Notes under the pieces: generated by a model
The model's database searches: none
What the model saw: only the letters and a program-made list of their open reading frames with translations
Told to the model about the DNA's origin: nothing
DNA from: Epichloe hybrida
Taxonomy: Eukaryota > Ascomycota > Sordariomycetes > Hypocreales > Clavicipitaceae
Length of the DNA: 64,000 nucleotides
NCBI GenBank assembly: GCA_019022495.1
Contig: JAFEKR010000001.1
Coordinates: forward strand, 1,054,001 to 1,118,000
Direction of reading: 5' to 3'
Shown: positions 1-10,947 of the stretch, piece after piece
Layout of the letters: every line of letters starts with the position of its first letter
How positions within the stretch are numbered: position 1 is the first letter of the stretch
Position numbers and translations under genes: made by a program

Positions 1-57
1 CTTCAGGTCTTCTTTAGTGAAGGAACGTTGAAGACCAGGAATGGTTGATGCAGTCAT
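1..57 (-). CDS. Start of an unidentified gene running off the left edge
   Basis: An ATG at 57-55 on the minus strand opens a frame of 19 codons that is still open at the window edge. It begins M-T-A-S-T-I-P-G-L-Q-R-S-F-T-K-E-D-L-K. The base composition is ordinary coding GC. Nothing in so short a piece identifies the product. The frame could also be a chance ORF; the main support is that the flanking region reads like a normal fungal upstream region. Confidence 0.3.
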   Translation of the reverse strand, partial: MTASTIPGLQRSFTKEDLK

Positions 58-858
58 GATATTGACGGTGGTCATTTTGGGCGGTTGTCTGCTTCCGATG
101 GAGATGGGTTGCACTGCTTCTGGTGTTGTGCTTCTTGTCCAGTGAGGGACTGTCCAAGCCTTTTATGCCAGTGATCTCCGAGAGATGTAATATTGGATTC
201 TCTTGCTCACATTCTGCGGAGTAATGACTCGAACCGCTACCCACGGACGGCATGCGCAGCCAGACAGAAATTTTCCTCACCGCATCGTACCATGATTGCT
301 ACAGTATATTACGTGAACGGAATAACCAGAGAGAATACTGTAGAGGAATCACCCCCTGTAAGGAAGAAGGCAGCACAATTGTTGCTTTGATGGACGCATC
401 TGCCTGCACTGCAACCGGGGCCCACCAAAGCCTGCTGCACCAATGACATTAACCGATGATGACACTTCAAAGTCACGCTGGCAAGTGTCACATGCCTTTA
501 ATTATTTTTCTGACACGTACGGATTAGATGAGCATTGGAATCGCTTTCAAGGGTACATGTAATGATGGAAATACTGTTTAGGATGTGGTGTGAAGACCTG
601 CCTGAGGTCTTCACACATCCTGCTTTACGTAGCAGCCGGACCACCTCTATTCTCCATTGATCGCAAACCTGACATCAGCTCGAGTCCATATCCTCACCTG
701 TTAGCTTCGCAAACAATATCGCTATTTCACACGTCTATCCTATGACTCGGGCGTAGACGGTCAGTTCTGTCAAAAAGACTAATTCCTTCAAGCCACGATT
801 TCAACTTGAATAGGCATCCGAATACGACACACCACAGATTGTACTTCGCTCAGCCAAG
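58..858. other. Intergenic region, divergent upstream regions
   Basis: No convincing gene is seen here. The interval lies between the possible minus-strand gene at the left edge and the plus-strand Serinc gene, so it should hold both upstream regions. Small ORFs exist on both strands but show no recognisable domain. A strong inverted repeat lies at 581-620. Confidence 0.5.
581..620. repeat. Inverted repeat / hairpin upstream of the Serinc gene
   Basis: The arm TGAAGACCT with the preceding GGATGTG (581-599) is answered by AGGTCTTCACACATCC (605-620). The spacer is five bases, and three extra bases (GTG) interrupt the left arm. It could form a hairpin in DNA or in a transcript. No function can be assigned. 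Confidence 0.6.
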
Positions 859-2474
859 ATGGGTGCCCTCTTATCCCTTCCGCTGCTCGCAATCCCGAGC
901 ATAGGCACTGTACGGTTATCTGAATTCCCCAGATGGGGTTTTTTTTTTCCTTCGTAGATCGACCTTTGACAAACTAAATTTATAGATTGTCTCCTTTGCG
1001 GCAAGCTGCTGTGGTGCTGCGACCTGTTCCATGGTTTGCAGTGCTTGTGGCAAGTGTGGTAACAGGTATGTCTACACTGGTGTTTTAACTTCACATAGTT
1101 CGTCTCTCAACCCGCTACACGGGGAGAACAAGGAGCTATGTACTTGATACGACGACTGATAGTTGTTGAAGCGTCGCTACACGTATTGCGTACGCCCTCC
1201 TGCTTCTGGTGAATTCGATTTTAGCATGGATAATGCTCACTCCCTGGGCGATCGAAAAACTACAACACCTGGCTCTGGATTACGTCAAGATCAACTGTCC
1301 GAAGGGCGAATGTTACGGGTGGCTTGCTGTGCATCGAATCAATTTTGCGCTCGGCCTCTTCCATATCGTCCTCGCCGGTTTGCTGTTTGGTGTCACGTCC
1401 TCGAAGCATCCTCGAGCCGCGATACAAAATGGGTATTGGGGCCCTAAAGTCATCGTCTGGCTTGCATTAATAGTTATTGCCTTTCTCATACCGAATGAGT
1501 TCTTCATTTTTTGGGGAAACTACATATCATTGATTTGCGCTATGCTTTTCCTCATTCTCGGACTAGTTCTTCTCGTTGATTTAGCACATACATGGGCTGA
1601 GTATTGTCTGGTGCAGATCGAGGATACAGATTCTAGGTTCTGGCGGTTTGTTCTCATCGGAAGCACCCTGGCTATGTATATTGGATCAATTGCCATGACA
1701 GTGCTGCAGTATTTTTTTTTTGCAAAGGGTGAGTGCCACATGAACCAGGCCGTCATCACGATAAACATGCTCTTTTGGCTGGTGGTGTCTGTCATATCTA
1801 TTCACCCGAGTGTACAAGAGGTCAATCCGAAGGCTGGTTTGGCACAAGCTGCCATGGTCGCAATCTATTGCACTTATCTCACAATGTCTGCTGTGTCCAT
1901 GGAACCAGACGACAAGCATTGCAATCCGTTGATTCGGGCTCAGGGGACTCGGACAACATCGGTCGTTATTGGTGCAATCGTCACTATGCTGACTGTTGCA
2001 TACACAACGACCCGTGCAGCTACACAAAGTCTCGGTCTTGGCAACAATCCAAACGGTATACGATTGCCCGATGATGACGAGCACGACTTGGTTACGCAAC
2101 AACCTAGTGCTCGGAGAGAGATGAGAGCTGAAGCCCTAAGGCGGGCTGTAGAAGAAGGTAGTTTGCCTGCCGACGCTCTTCTTTCGGAAGACGAGAGTGA
2201 CTCAGGAGACGATACACCTCATGATGACGAACGATCTCGGACACAATACAGCTACACAGTGTTTCATATGATCTTTTTCCTGGCTACCGCATGGGTTTCA
2301 ACCTTGTTGACAATGCAGTCCGAAGAAAGCACCAAGAATGGGGACTTCGCCACCGTGGGCCGAACATATGCAGCTAGCTGGATCAAGATCGTTAGTGCTT
2401 GGGTATGTTATGGTCTTTATATTTGGAGCTTGGTCGCACCCATTGTTCTCCCTGAACGCTTCGATTTCTCATAA
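859..2474 (+). CDS. TMS1: Serinc family membrane protein (TMS1-like)
   Basis: This is a polytopic membrane protein of the Serinc/TDE1 family (yeast Tms1). The family has been linked to serine-derived lipid synthesis and, for some members, to lipid scrambling; its exact role in fungi is unsettled. I read three exons: 859-909, 986-1065 and 1172-2474 (introns GTACGG..TAG and GTATGT..AAG), giving 477 residues, the usual fungal length. Exon 1 starts M-G-A-L-L-S-L-P, the normal family start. Exon 2 carries the cysteine-rich segment with SCCGAATC and CSACGKCG (about residues 24-43). Exon 3 opens with ATRIAYA and contains GYWGPK, most of the hydrophobic helices, and an acidic cytoplasmic loop (about residues 330-385, rich in D, E and S) before the last two helices. 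An uncorrected frame beginning at the GTG at 1209 would lose the conserved N terminus. It converges with the lyase gene downstream. Confidence 0.93.
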
Positions 2475-3081
2475 TTTTTCCTTTTCAAGTTCATGTAGAG
2501 TAGTTGGGACAATAGGGAGAGCCATAAGAATTGTTGGACTTAATCTGTCATTTCCCTTCTATTTCTGAGCCAAACTTGGTCCTCATTTCTTATTCTTGCA
2601 ACGATGATCATATACAACGACGCTGTGACTTGTTTCTGCTCTTGTTATCAATGACTCAGAATCGAGAAACTGACTACCATATGGATTTTACTTGATCACT
2701 ACGTGTCTTAAAATATATCCAACAGGTTTCTTTTGTGTACATAATTGGTTGCGCTAATCACCGAGTTGAAACTGCGATATGTCAAGCGGCCAATGTTGTC
2801 ATGATACAGCAATGATTCCTATCCTTAATACATTTCTTTGCCTCTAATCACGAGCCCCGAGGCGCAATTTCCCGTCTGGATGCGCTTTTATGACTATCCC
2901 AGGTTGTTCAATGTGGTTTAAGACCCGACTCTATGCAATTAGATTTAGTTGATTGCATGACAGCATCGACTCACTGCTGCGTGTTTCTGAATAACTATTT
3001 TCACCTTTGCACAACAGCATAGGCAAGTAAACTAAAGCGTGTTACTGGATGGTAAATTATGACTTTCCCAGATGGAGTCAT
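2475..3081. other. Intergenic region between two converging genes
   Basis: This is the shared 3' region of the Serinc gene (+) and the cystathionine beta-lyase gene (-). It is moderately AT-rich, with no gene, RNA or repeat that I can support. Confidence 0.5.
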
Positions 3082-4506
3082 TTAGTCCGCAATCAGCGGC
3101 TGCTTGCCGACCTCTTCAGCGCTTCCTGTAGCATGGAACCCGTCCAATGTAACAGCAACAGCACCGGCTTGGACAAGCTATGGCATTTTCGAATTAGTAA
3201 GGCGATACATAAGACAGATAGCGGAAATTCTTACTGCACGAGATAAGTCCTCGATTAAATCATTAGCGTCTTCTATACCAACACAAAGACGAATGATATC
3301 TTCGGGCATTTGCCTCTCTCTCCGAGTCTTGGCGTCAATGCTAGCATGGCTCATTTGGCAGGGCATACTAATGAGGCTGTTCACACATCCAAAGCTTACA
3401 CTGATTGCCCACAAACGAGCAGCTTCCACAATTCGCTCTGAGATACCTGCATCGCCTGTTTCGAAAGACAAAACTGCGCCGGCTCCTCGAGCTATGGACC
3501 AGTGCAGGTCGTACTGTGGATGTGATTTGAGACCGGGGTAGCGCACCCGAAAACCGTGAGACTCGAGAAATTCCGCGATCGCTTGCGCACTAGCCTGTTG
3601 TTTTTCCATGCGAATGGCCAGCGTTTTGACACCGCGCATGAGTAGAAACGAGTCATTTGGAGAGAGACCGCAACCTGTCGAGTTGATAGTAAAAAACAGT
3701 TTGTCCCCAATGACAGCCTCATTACAGGCAATCACGCCGGCCATGATATCGTGGTGGCCAGACAAGTATTTGGTTCCAGATTCGTAAACGATATCGGCAC
3801 CCAAGTCTAAGGGGTTGCATAGCATCGGAGAGAGCATAGTATTGTCGACAACTACTAACGCCTTGGGGTTTGCATCATGAGCCATGCGCGCAATGGAAGC
3901 CAAATCAACAATCTTGATCAGGGGATTTGTCGGCGTCTCCAACAGGACCATGGCAGTCTTGTCTGAAACTCGTTCTTGAACCGCCTCAACTCTGGTAGTA
4001 TCGACATGATGGACCGTGATACCCTGGTTGGTCGCCATGTAAGTAAGCAGACGATGAGTTCCGCCATAAAGATCGTCTCCAGTAATGACTTCGTCGCCTG
4101 GTCGCAGCAGGCGAGTAATCACGTCCAATGCGCCCATGCCTGAGCTCACTGCTAGTGCGCGGCTCGCGTTCATTATTTTCGCTAGATGCCTCTCGAGATG
4201 TGTTCGAGTAGGGTTGCCGGATCGAGTGTAATCGTATTCCTGCTGACCTCCAGCAGCTGAAGCTTGCTTGAAAGTAGCGGACTGGTAGATGGGAATGCTA
4301 GAGGCTCCATACTGGTCTTTGCCCTCTGTGTGAACCAACTCTGTCGCCAATGCATATCGCCGCCGACCGTTGCGAGGGCTTGATGGTGCGGGAGATGGCG
4401 GCAAGTCGTGGCCGTCAAGATCGGTCCTCTGGGCAGGACCTCCCGGGAACTTCGCCACGTTATCACTTGTGGCAGTAGACGAAATCATTGCTGCGAGCGA
4501 CTGCAA
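3082..4506 (-). CDS. Cystathionine beta-lyase
   Basis: A PLP enzyme of the Cys/Met metabolism family that splits cystathionine into homocysteine, pyruvate and ammonia, the transsulfuration step towards methionine. Exon 1 is 4506-3235 (424 codons). A 57-base intron (3234-3178) starts GTAAGA, has a TTACTAAT branch site and ends TAG. Exon 2 is 3177-3082. The product is 455 residues, typical for fungi. Visible signatures are YDYTRSGNPTR at residues 91-101, DLYGGTHR at about 145-152, VVDNT with the cofactor-binding Asp at 221, and the Schiff-base Lys in SGTKYLSGHHD at about 246. Reading through the intron would replace the conserved tail (LVQAGAVAVTLDGFHATG) with an unrelated one. The first 50 residues are Pro/Ser-rich and not conserved; Met7 is an alternative start. 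It could be confused with cystathionine gamma-lyase or gamma-synthase, but length and motifs fit the beta-lyase best. Confidence 0.92.
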
Positions 4507-5464
4507 CCGTGTGACTAAACCTTTCGTTGTGTTGGCAAAAAAAAAATGTGCTGCTCTGAACAGAACAAGACAGGGTAACTGAGGTTGTCCGTGTCTAGAG
4601 GCAAAAAGAAAATACAGACTAAACGCTCTGCGAAGTGAGCGAAGCGGATGTTAGCAACAAGCAGCAGCTTCATCTCCTTGAAGACCGTAAGACTACACTT
4701 GCGTACCGACCCACTTTTTTGCGTTGGCTGAGTGAAGTGACTTTGACTAAAACTCTACGCAATGCGTTTTAGGCCTTTAACAACACCTCGAATTCGAGCA
4801 TCGCAATGCATCGCAGGTCATAGAGGCCTCCTAAGCAGCGATTTTTAATAATAGCTACAGTATCTATAAGCAGTAGCCTTAATCGCGGCAAGCCCCCTCT
4901 AAGCTAGTGTAAGACATGCAATGTAGCTCTTCATAACTTAGACAATTGCTAGTACAAATATTATAGTATAATTTAGTAGTGTATAGAAAGTACACGTTAA
5001 TGCAATGATTTTTATTAGGCACAATAAGTACCTAGCTAGGTATGGCTAGCATTTATTATAGAGAAACAAACTTTATAAAAAAACGAAAATCAATTATTCG
5101 TTTTTCTTATAACATAGCTTAAGTGATTATACAGAGTTTGTATGGAGTAAGTATTCCGTATTTAGTCATGAGATAATTGCATGTTGCACTAAGGGGAGGG
5201 CCTCCTCGTCGTGTCATCTTCTCTAATTGCAAAAAAACTATGTGAAAGACGGATATAAAATTCCAGGACATAAAAACAGAAGGCAACAAGACGAAACAAT
5301 GAAGTAAGCTACGACAGCGGTAGTTTGTACCTTTACAATCTGCGATCTAGCAGCTCTGGGGCGGCATTTGTACACTACAGCATGACGGAGCCCGCGCGAG
5401 TCAGAATAAGGGGCAATCTGCTGCTCATGGCCAAGTAACATGATAGAGACCCAATTTCTCGTCA
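4507..5464. other. Intergenic region with an AT-rich tract
   Basis: Upstream region of the lyase gene (high-coordinate side of its ATG) and 3' region of the BAR gene. The part 4,760-5,180 is clearly more AT- and TpA-rich than its neighbours and may be an old, RIP-affected repeat relic. It includes the perfect palindrome TACCTAGCTAGGTA near 5,029-5,042. No gene is seen. Confidence 0.45.
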
Positions 5465-6772
5465 CTACGAAGCTTCCTCACGACTCTTTCGGTAGCTGGC
5501 CTGGCGGTTGACCAGTTAGTTCTTACTATGTTCGAAGCACACATGAGTTGGTTTCGGTCAACAACTTACCTCTTGCTCGGTCTGCAAACCATCGACAATG
5601 GGTGCGAGTTCACTGAGGGCCTCGTAAGCCTTCTTGTGGTACTCAATCTGGGCGGCAATAAGCTCAGACAGATTACGAAGGGGCTCGGGGGAGTCCAGAA
5701 CCTGGTCATTGACAGAACAATTAGGTGCGTGTCATACGAGTGATATCAGCTTTCAAGAGGACTCACATTCTTCATTACTCCAACCGCCTCCTCGGTCTGA
5801 GTCACAAATTCATCTTCCGCTTTCTCGATCTCCTCCTGTGCCTCAGGACTAAGCTCTTGTTCTTCATGCAGTTGGTCGGCACGAGAACCCTGCCCGCCCA
5901 GCTTAAAAGTTGTTCCCTTTGCGTGTGCTTGACAGCATCAAGAGACAGTCTAGACCGCTCAACATTCTTCCTAGCTCGAGTGGCGAAGTTCAGGTTGGTG
6001 TTCAGTGTTGTGTTCCAACCGGCGAGAAAACTGCTTTGAATTTGAGAATCCTGTGCAAGACGAGACTCGCCGACCCTTTCCATTGTGACGGCATACTTTT
6101 CAAGGGCCGTTGCCAACGGGTCTTCGCCAGCTCCAGTATGATTTTGGTGCAGAAGCTGGCTACTTGCCAGGCTGGCTCTTGCAACAGCATGGCTGAATGT
6201 CTTGGGCTGCGGCTTTGCACTTGGAGGTGCGATGAGAGCAGCCTGCGCCTCGGCGGTGGTCGTTGCTGAGGAAAGGAGCGAGACCTTTTCGCTGACAGTT
6301 CTCCCCAGATCCTGGAATGTTTCCTTGATGTTGGGAGGGTAATCGTACGCCTCGTTCGAATATTGCGAGCTGTTCGCAGAACAGATTTAGTGCAAGCTTG
6401 CAAAGAGATCAGGTTATCATTTTGGAGCACCACGGACACTCACGTTACTGCAATCATCTTTTGATGGGCCTGCTTCAATGCATCCACTTTCTTCTCCAGA
6501 TCGATATAGTCAGGGGGCAGCTGGGTCTAGGATAGAATGACCTCATTAGCGAACGCAGAAGAGAGGCGTGACCCAAAGTTAACAGACCACATACTTTATC
6601 TTCGGCCTGACCAAACTGCTCTTTCGTGAATTGGAAGATACGCGACGCACTAAAATCACTATATTACCAGGTAAGTAAGCTCGTTGCTCCGTTGCTGATG
6701 GTTGTTCTTGAAAGTAGTTCGAATGAGTGGCTGCACCTACGAGAAGTTCTTGCCCAAGTTCTTGAAATCCAT
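5465..6772 (-). CDS. BAR-domain protein, Gvp36-like, with an apparent frameshift
   Basis: A coiled-coil BAR-domain protein of the fungal Gvp36-type family, which binds and curves membranes in Golgi-vesicle and vacuole traffic. Six exons assemble on the minus strand: 6772-6741, 6649-6595, 6526-6444, 6369-5767, 5701-5570 and 5500-5465, all with GT..AG borders. The total is 941 bases, about 313 residues if one base is added. Recognisable pieces are MDFKNLGKNF (start), FQFTKEQFGQAEDK, the VDALKQAHQKM helix, YDYPPNIKETF, the long helix LAGWNTTLNTNL, ELSPEAQEEIEKAEDEF, and the end ASYRKSREEAS. Exon 4 is 603 bases where 604 would keep the frame. The frame of DAVK (near 5,930) and the following frame that reads LHEEQELSPEAQ differ by one base, with no room for an intron. 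This may be a sequencing error or a recent inactivating deletion; everything else looks intact and under selection. Confidence 0.85.
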
Positions 6773-7393
6773 GGTCAAGAAGCTGCAAACGAATGCCGTC
6801 TTAAGTAACAGAAATTCAGGCGCGTACAAGCTGATGGCTGGTCGATGAATAGTCAGGGTGTAGGTGCTGAGGGAAGTCCGGGGAGAGCTTTGACATCTGG
6901 TAGGTTGAACAAAAGACGAAATGTCACAAAGACGGTGGCTTTCCCACCAGTTAATGGGGAAGCGACGAAAATGACAGCTAATAATATGGGCTTGGCTTCT
7001 GTTACGCCTAACCTAGTAAGGTGGAGCGGGGCACGGGTAGCTTATGTAGTGCTCTGTCGCAGTAGCTAAAATAGGTGCGGACGTACACTACACCTCTTAC
7101 ATTATTTTACGATTTTTTTTAATAACAAACTGTGCTTATACGCTTTCCCTGTGCTTATAATGCCAATGCATTCGGGCAGCCATAAGATTTCGTACAGTGG
7201 CTGGCTGATTCTCTGATTCTCATTCACAAAACAACTTTGACAGATCATGCATTTCATTCCATGACAATCACCGACCAAGGGGACATACTCTGCACTGCAT
7301 GTCACAAATCTAAATTTCTCATCAGAAAAAAAACGGCTTGAAGTACAGCGCATGCTCTTTTGACAAGTACATGGTTCAAGTCCCAAACCTCCG
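6773..7393. other. Intergenic region
   Basis: Upstream region of the BAR gene and 3' region of the N-acetylglutamate synthase gene, both on the minus strand. No further gene, RNA or repeat was recognised. The stretch near 7,105-7,130 is AT-rich. Confidence 0.5.
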
Positions 7394-9438
7394 TTAATCC
7401 AACACATGTTTCTTGTCCGCCCATGACGGCTCAACTCCCCGACAAACCGATTCGTAGTCTTCAAGGGTAGAGCCTCGGTCTTTGACGTCCGTTGTTGTCC
7501 AAAACATGGCCCAGTTCGACCCGGTCAACTGGCGGGTCCCTGTTGACCTCTCAAAATACCATTTGTTGACTGGATTATCCTTGCGACTTCTCCAGCAAAC
7601 GCCACCAGGGAAGCAGTCTTGTACCATCGCATTGAAAACAATGTCAGCCACGCTACTGCCGCCTTGTTGGCTTTTCAACACTGCGAACTTGTCTAGATAC
7701 GGAACGTATCGGTTGGTATCGTGTGCGGTTTCCTTGCTAATGCCTGTTGGCAATTCCCACGTCAAGATTGCAGCGCCCTCATATTCTCCAGCAATGATAA
7801 TTCCCGCTAGATTATCGTCGACGCGTTTCAAGTAATCTTGAACATCTAGCTTACGGCCGAAAGAGTCCTCGATGAGATAGACAAGCCGAGGAAGATCAAT
7901 GCAGCTGTCGGTTAGGCGAAGACGCGGCGAACCGGGTTTGGCTGGACGCCATTGCTGTACTCTTGGGTCAGGATGAATGATAACTGGCATTCCTCTTTTC
8001 ACCAGCGTTGCTGAACCGAATGCTGTATTTTGAAGACAACCACGCTTCTCGTCGGGCATTCTCTGAAGGGGTAGTGAGGGGGAGAATGCGGGGCGGTTTG
8101 TGAGAAGGTTATGTAGAAGCGGGTTTTTCTGTTTTCGAGTGGTGACCATGTCATGGAAACCCAAAAGGGGGTGTCGGGTAGTGCGATCACTCAAATTTTG
8201 CAGTGTATCCGAGCCGTTGTTAGCCGCAGCCCGTGGCGTTGTAATCAGAGCTGACGATGAGGGAGGTAGGAAGGTGAGAGCAGCCTTGGCCAAGCTAAGA
8301 TTTGCTGCATGATGGTTATCTTGGGCAGGTAGTTTGCCATTGCTGTCACAGTATGACGTCTTCTCGACTGTCAAAAACTTTAAAAGCACATCATATTCTT
8401 GTTCAAGGTTGATAAGTCGGTGAGAAACATCAGGTCGACGAGCCATGGGAGTGCCTCCGACAGGGTCAAGAATGATAATTCGCTCAACGGAAGCAATTTT
8501 TTCCACTCGTGACTCCTGAACTGGCAGCATTTGAGATTCGCTCCGGTTCAAATCAATCTGTGATCCTGCCAAGTATCTTGTCAGAGCAAGCATAGCCTCA
8601 TTCGCTTCAGCCGGCGATGGGACTGAAACTTCGTCTTGCCGAGCTATGGAAGGAATTACAACAATCATGCCGTGTTGCAATGCCTTGTTCAGAACACCTT
8701 CATCCTGGACAAACATGGACTTTGAGGTTGTGGGTTTCGCTGACCCAATAAGGCTGTGATTTCGGTCAAGAAATACGTGGTCTGCTAATTTTGCACCGGG
8801 ACCACCAAATGAGTCAATGGCCTCGCAAAGTCTTAAGGCTTCATCCTCGAATACTTGGCGGTCGGCGCCAGCGCCGCAGTCGACGATAATAAGGGAAATA
8901 AGTCCTAAAACACGAAGCTGTGACATTGTTCTGGCAATGCCGCAGAGCGTGTTGGATGATAATTCCTGCGGTAAACGTATTTTTACGACTGCTACATCAA
9001 CAGCCCCCTTAGACTCGTCTTTGACTGCCCTTCCATCGGCTTCGTATAACTTCCGTTTCTCCGATGTGTATTTATGAAGATAGCACTTTGCATCCCGCCT
9101 GGTGGCTGACGCCTCGAGAACAGAAACAATTACATCCTGGATGAAAAATATGTTAGAAACGCTTCACCGTACCTTTAATGAGGTAGTCATTGAAGACTCA
9201 CCCTATCTAGAGCCTTGTTCATTGCTCGAGTGGCAGAAGGGGTAGACATCCACCGAGCTACTTTGTCTCGCTCAACAATTGACTTCGCGTTTGAAGAGTC
9301 CGGAGAAGAGTTCATCAAGCTGGAATGGTCATGTTTACTGTTGTGCAACGAAGAAAATGTTGACCAGTTGAGTTTCGTGGTCACCGATGTTTTGTGGCCC
9401 CAGTTGGACGCTTGCCGGCCAAGACAGCTCCAAGTCAT
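7394..9438 (-). CDS. N-acetylglutamate synthase, mitochondrial
   Basis: It makes N-acetylglutamate from glutamate and acetyl-CoA, the first committed step of arginine (ornithine) synthesis in the mitochondrion (yeast Arg2, Neurospora arg-14 type). I read exon 1 as 9438-9202 (79 codons), a 65-base intron 9201-9137 (GTGAGT..CAG) and exon 2 as 9136-7394, giving 659 residues, close to the family size. The N terminus is rich in Ser, Arg and Lys with few acids, as expected for a mitochondrial presequence. The middle has the degenerate amino-acid-kinase-like region with the fungal signatures IILDPVGGTP and ARRPDVSHRLINLEQEYD. The C-terminal acetyltransferase domain (about residues 480-650) contains RLVYLIEDSFGRKL, GIIIAGEYEGAAILTWE, WRSRKDNPVNKWYFERS and NWAMFWTT. 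The intron is supported because the downstream Met alone would lose 149 conserved-type residues. Its ATG lies only 66 bases from a divergent gene. Confidence 0.92.
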
Positions 9439-9504
9439 GGTGTAGACTAGAAGGGTCTAGACATTGCGAGCGTTCCAGGGAGATGTGAAAGCTTCTTGTT
9501 GACA
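9439..9504. promoter_or_regulatory. Very short divergent promoter region
   Basis: Sixty-six bases separate the ATG of N-acetylglutamate synthase (-) from the ATG of the divergent orphan gene (+, 9505). If both starts are right, the two genes share one promoter, or their transcripts overlap. No specific binding site was recognised. Confidence 0.35.
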
Positions 9505-9813
9505 ATGACACAGAATGCGAATTCGGGGAAGCTCAAATTGCCAGGGCAAGCAGGAACACCAACAAGTTCGAACCCCGAAGATGGAGATTTCTCAGATATT
9601 GTAGCTTTTCGTCAGCCAAGTAAGCTGATAGTAAATGGCAATGACTTAGGGTCAATTTGGATGTTCAAAATGGATCAAGTCAAGCCAAAAATGCTGGCTG
9701 TGAAACTAAGTGTAAGTCATTCAATTCGGAGTGGTTTTTTTTTTTTGAGGGGATGCTGGGTCAGACGCGGCACCCGATTGCCAGGCCGGTCGGGGGGTGG
9801 GGGGACCACTGAG

Positions 9814-10056
9814 TATCTCCTTAGAGGTCCTAAGGCTAGTGGGCCTGTGGGGCCCCCACAGGCCCCCTGCCACAAGGTCAGTGACCGCGTAAGTACGCGA
9901 AAGTGTGGTGTAGCAACTTATATAGGGAAAATCAGCGATATATTTATTATTAGCCTATTTATATATAAGCAAATATACCTCTAATTTGCTTCTATCTAAT
10001 TAGATACAGACCCTAGTTAACGTGACTCCACTAGCCTTAGGACCTCTAAGGAGATA
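9814..10056. mobile_element. MITE-like inverted-repeat element
   Basis: A 29-base sequence at 9814-9842 (core CCTTAGAGGTCCTAAGG) is repeated exactly in inverse orientation at 10028-10056. The 243-base interval has no ORF. Next to the left arm is a GC-rich hairpin (9841-9865): 12-base arms GGGCCTGTGGGG and CCCCACAGGCCC around a single C. The GC-rich left flank (9750-9813, with a G-run) may belong to the same element, so the true ends are uncertain, and no target duplication was found. It is probably a non-autonomous DNA element or a fragment of one. Confidence 0.6.
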
Positions 10057-10116
10057 ATATGCGCTCACGACCATATTGGGGGAGCTGAAGATGCACGTCG
10101 CTAAACGCGATAAATC

Positions 10117-10334
10117 TGTAAGGGCTTAGGCTTTGCCTAAACATTGTCCGTATAGCAGTCAGAGAGGGGATTAGTAAAAGTAGTTAGGGTAAGGAAAAGG
10201 AGACTTATATAAGTAGCCTAGGGGGTATAAGGGGCACCACTAGGGATAGCCTCTTACCCTTTCTCCTTCCTCCTTAAGTCTCTTAATACTATATTGACGC
10301 CCTATCGCAGTCGCCTAGGGGCCAGTCCATAACA
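10117..10334 (+). mobile_element. Solo LTR (copy 1) with target duplication
   Basis: A 218-base unit starting TGTAAGGGC and ending CCATAACA, flanked on both sides by the five-base target duplication AAATC (10112-10116 and 10335-10339). A second copy with its own duplication lies at 42017-42233. This copy shows more RIP-type changes (for example GTGGCAGAAGCAG there, ATTAGTAAAAGTAG here). TG..CA ends and a five-base duplication point to an LTR left after LTR-LTR recombination; the parent element is not in the window. Confidence 0.82.
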
Positions 10335-10595
10335 AAATCACATCAGAAGCGTACAATTTCTACGATAACTGCTTTCTCTATAAAAGAGAAGCTTTTATCC
10401 TTTTATTTATATAATAGAAGATAGCTTTAATTAAATCCTTTTTATTCCTTTATTATCCTGCTAAGAGATATCTTTTCCCAAAGTCACGTGCCTAATGCAC
10501 GATATATTAGCGTGAGAGGCTGACTGGACTAGGAGGTACAGTGAGAAGAGTTCACATAATTCGACCATGCCCTATAGTAAAGACACTACAATACA

Positions 10596-10947
10596 CCCCC
10601 TGAATGATTTTACAAATCTACAAAACAGGGGTAATTAAGCCAATAAGATATTAGCTAAGAAATAATGGAGATAGAGGCTAGTATATATTAGTACTAGTAA
10701 CTTACATAGAAACAGATATACTCTTTTGTAGCGCTATATTACCCTATGTATTTTCCTTATAGCTCTCTAAAATAATACAGGAGGTTATAGTACACTTATA
10801 CAGTGGGTTCAGGTAATTTCGAAAACGCCGCCTGCAGTCATGTACTAGATAATTTTCGGAATTACCTAAGACTCACTGCAGCTAATTACAGCTATTAGAG
10901 AGGAACGAATAACTAGGGCATGTAGATTTGTAAAATAATTTAGGGGG
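10596..10947. mobile_element. Inverted-repeat element with an internal hairpin
   Basis: Arms of about 40 bases at 10596-10636 and 10907-10947 share the core TTTTACAAATCTACA and its complement and start at runs of C or G. Inside lies a second inverted repeat, 10801-10825 against 10853-10878 (core GGTAATT.CGAAAA), with a short loop. There is no ORF. It looks like a MITE or foldback element with RIP-type damage; no clear target duplication was found. Confidence 0.5.

Larger units (their letters stand above)
9505..10424 (+). pseudogene. Unidentified gene, apparently broken by a MITE and a solo LTR
   Basis: An ATG at 9505 (context GACAATGAC) opens 69 codons of coding-like sequence ending at a good donor, AGT|GTAAGT, at 9711/9712. 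The peptide contains KLKLPGQAGTPTSS, DGDFSDIVAF and MDQVKPKMLAVKLS, which I do not recognise. The expected intron then runs into an inverted-repeat element (9814-10056). After it, from about 10,063, a frame reads ILGELKMHVAKRDKS and is interrupted by the solo LTR at 10117-10334. If the LTR and one target copy are discounted, the frame runs on as HQKRTISTITAF to a stop at 10422-10424, entering RIP-type sequence. That the two halves belong to one gene is inference from frame and order. The first exon alone could also be a truncated but expressed gene. Confidence 0.42.

Noticed and set aside
801..1094. Minus-strand 97-codon ORF
   Set aside because: Antisense to the first two exons of the Serinc gene; its Cys/His-rich look mirrors the Cys-rich exon.
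7102..7464. 120-codon minus-strand ORF
   Set aside because: Overlaps the end of N-acetylglutamate synthase in another frame and has no recognisable domain.
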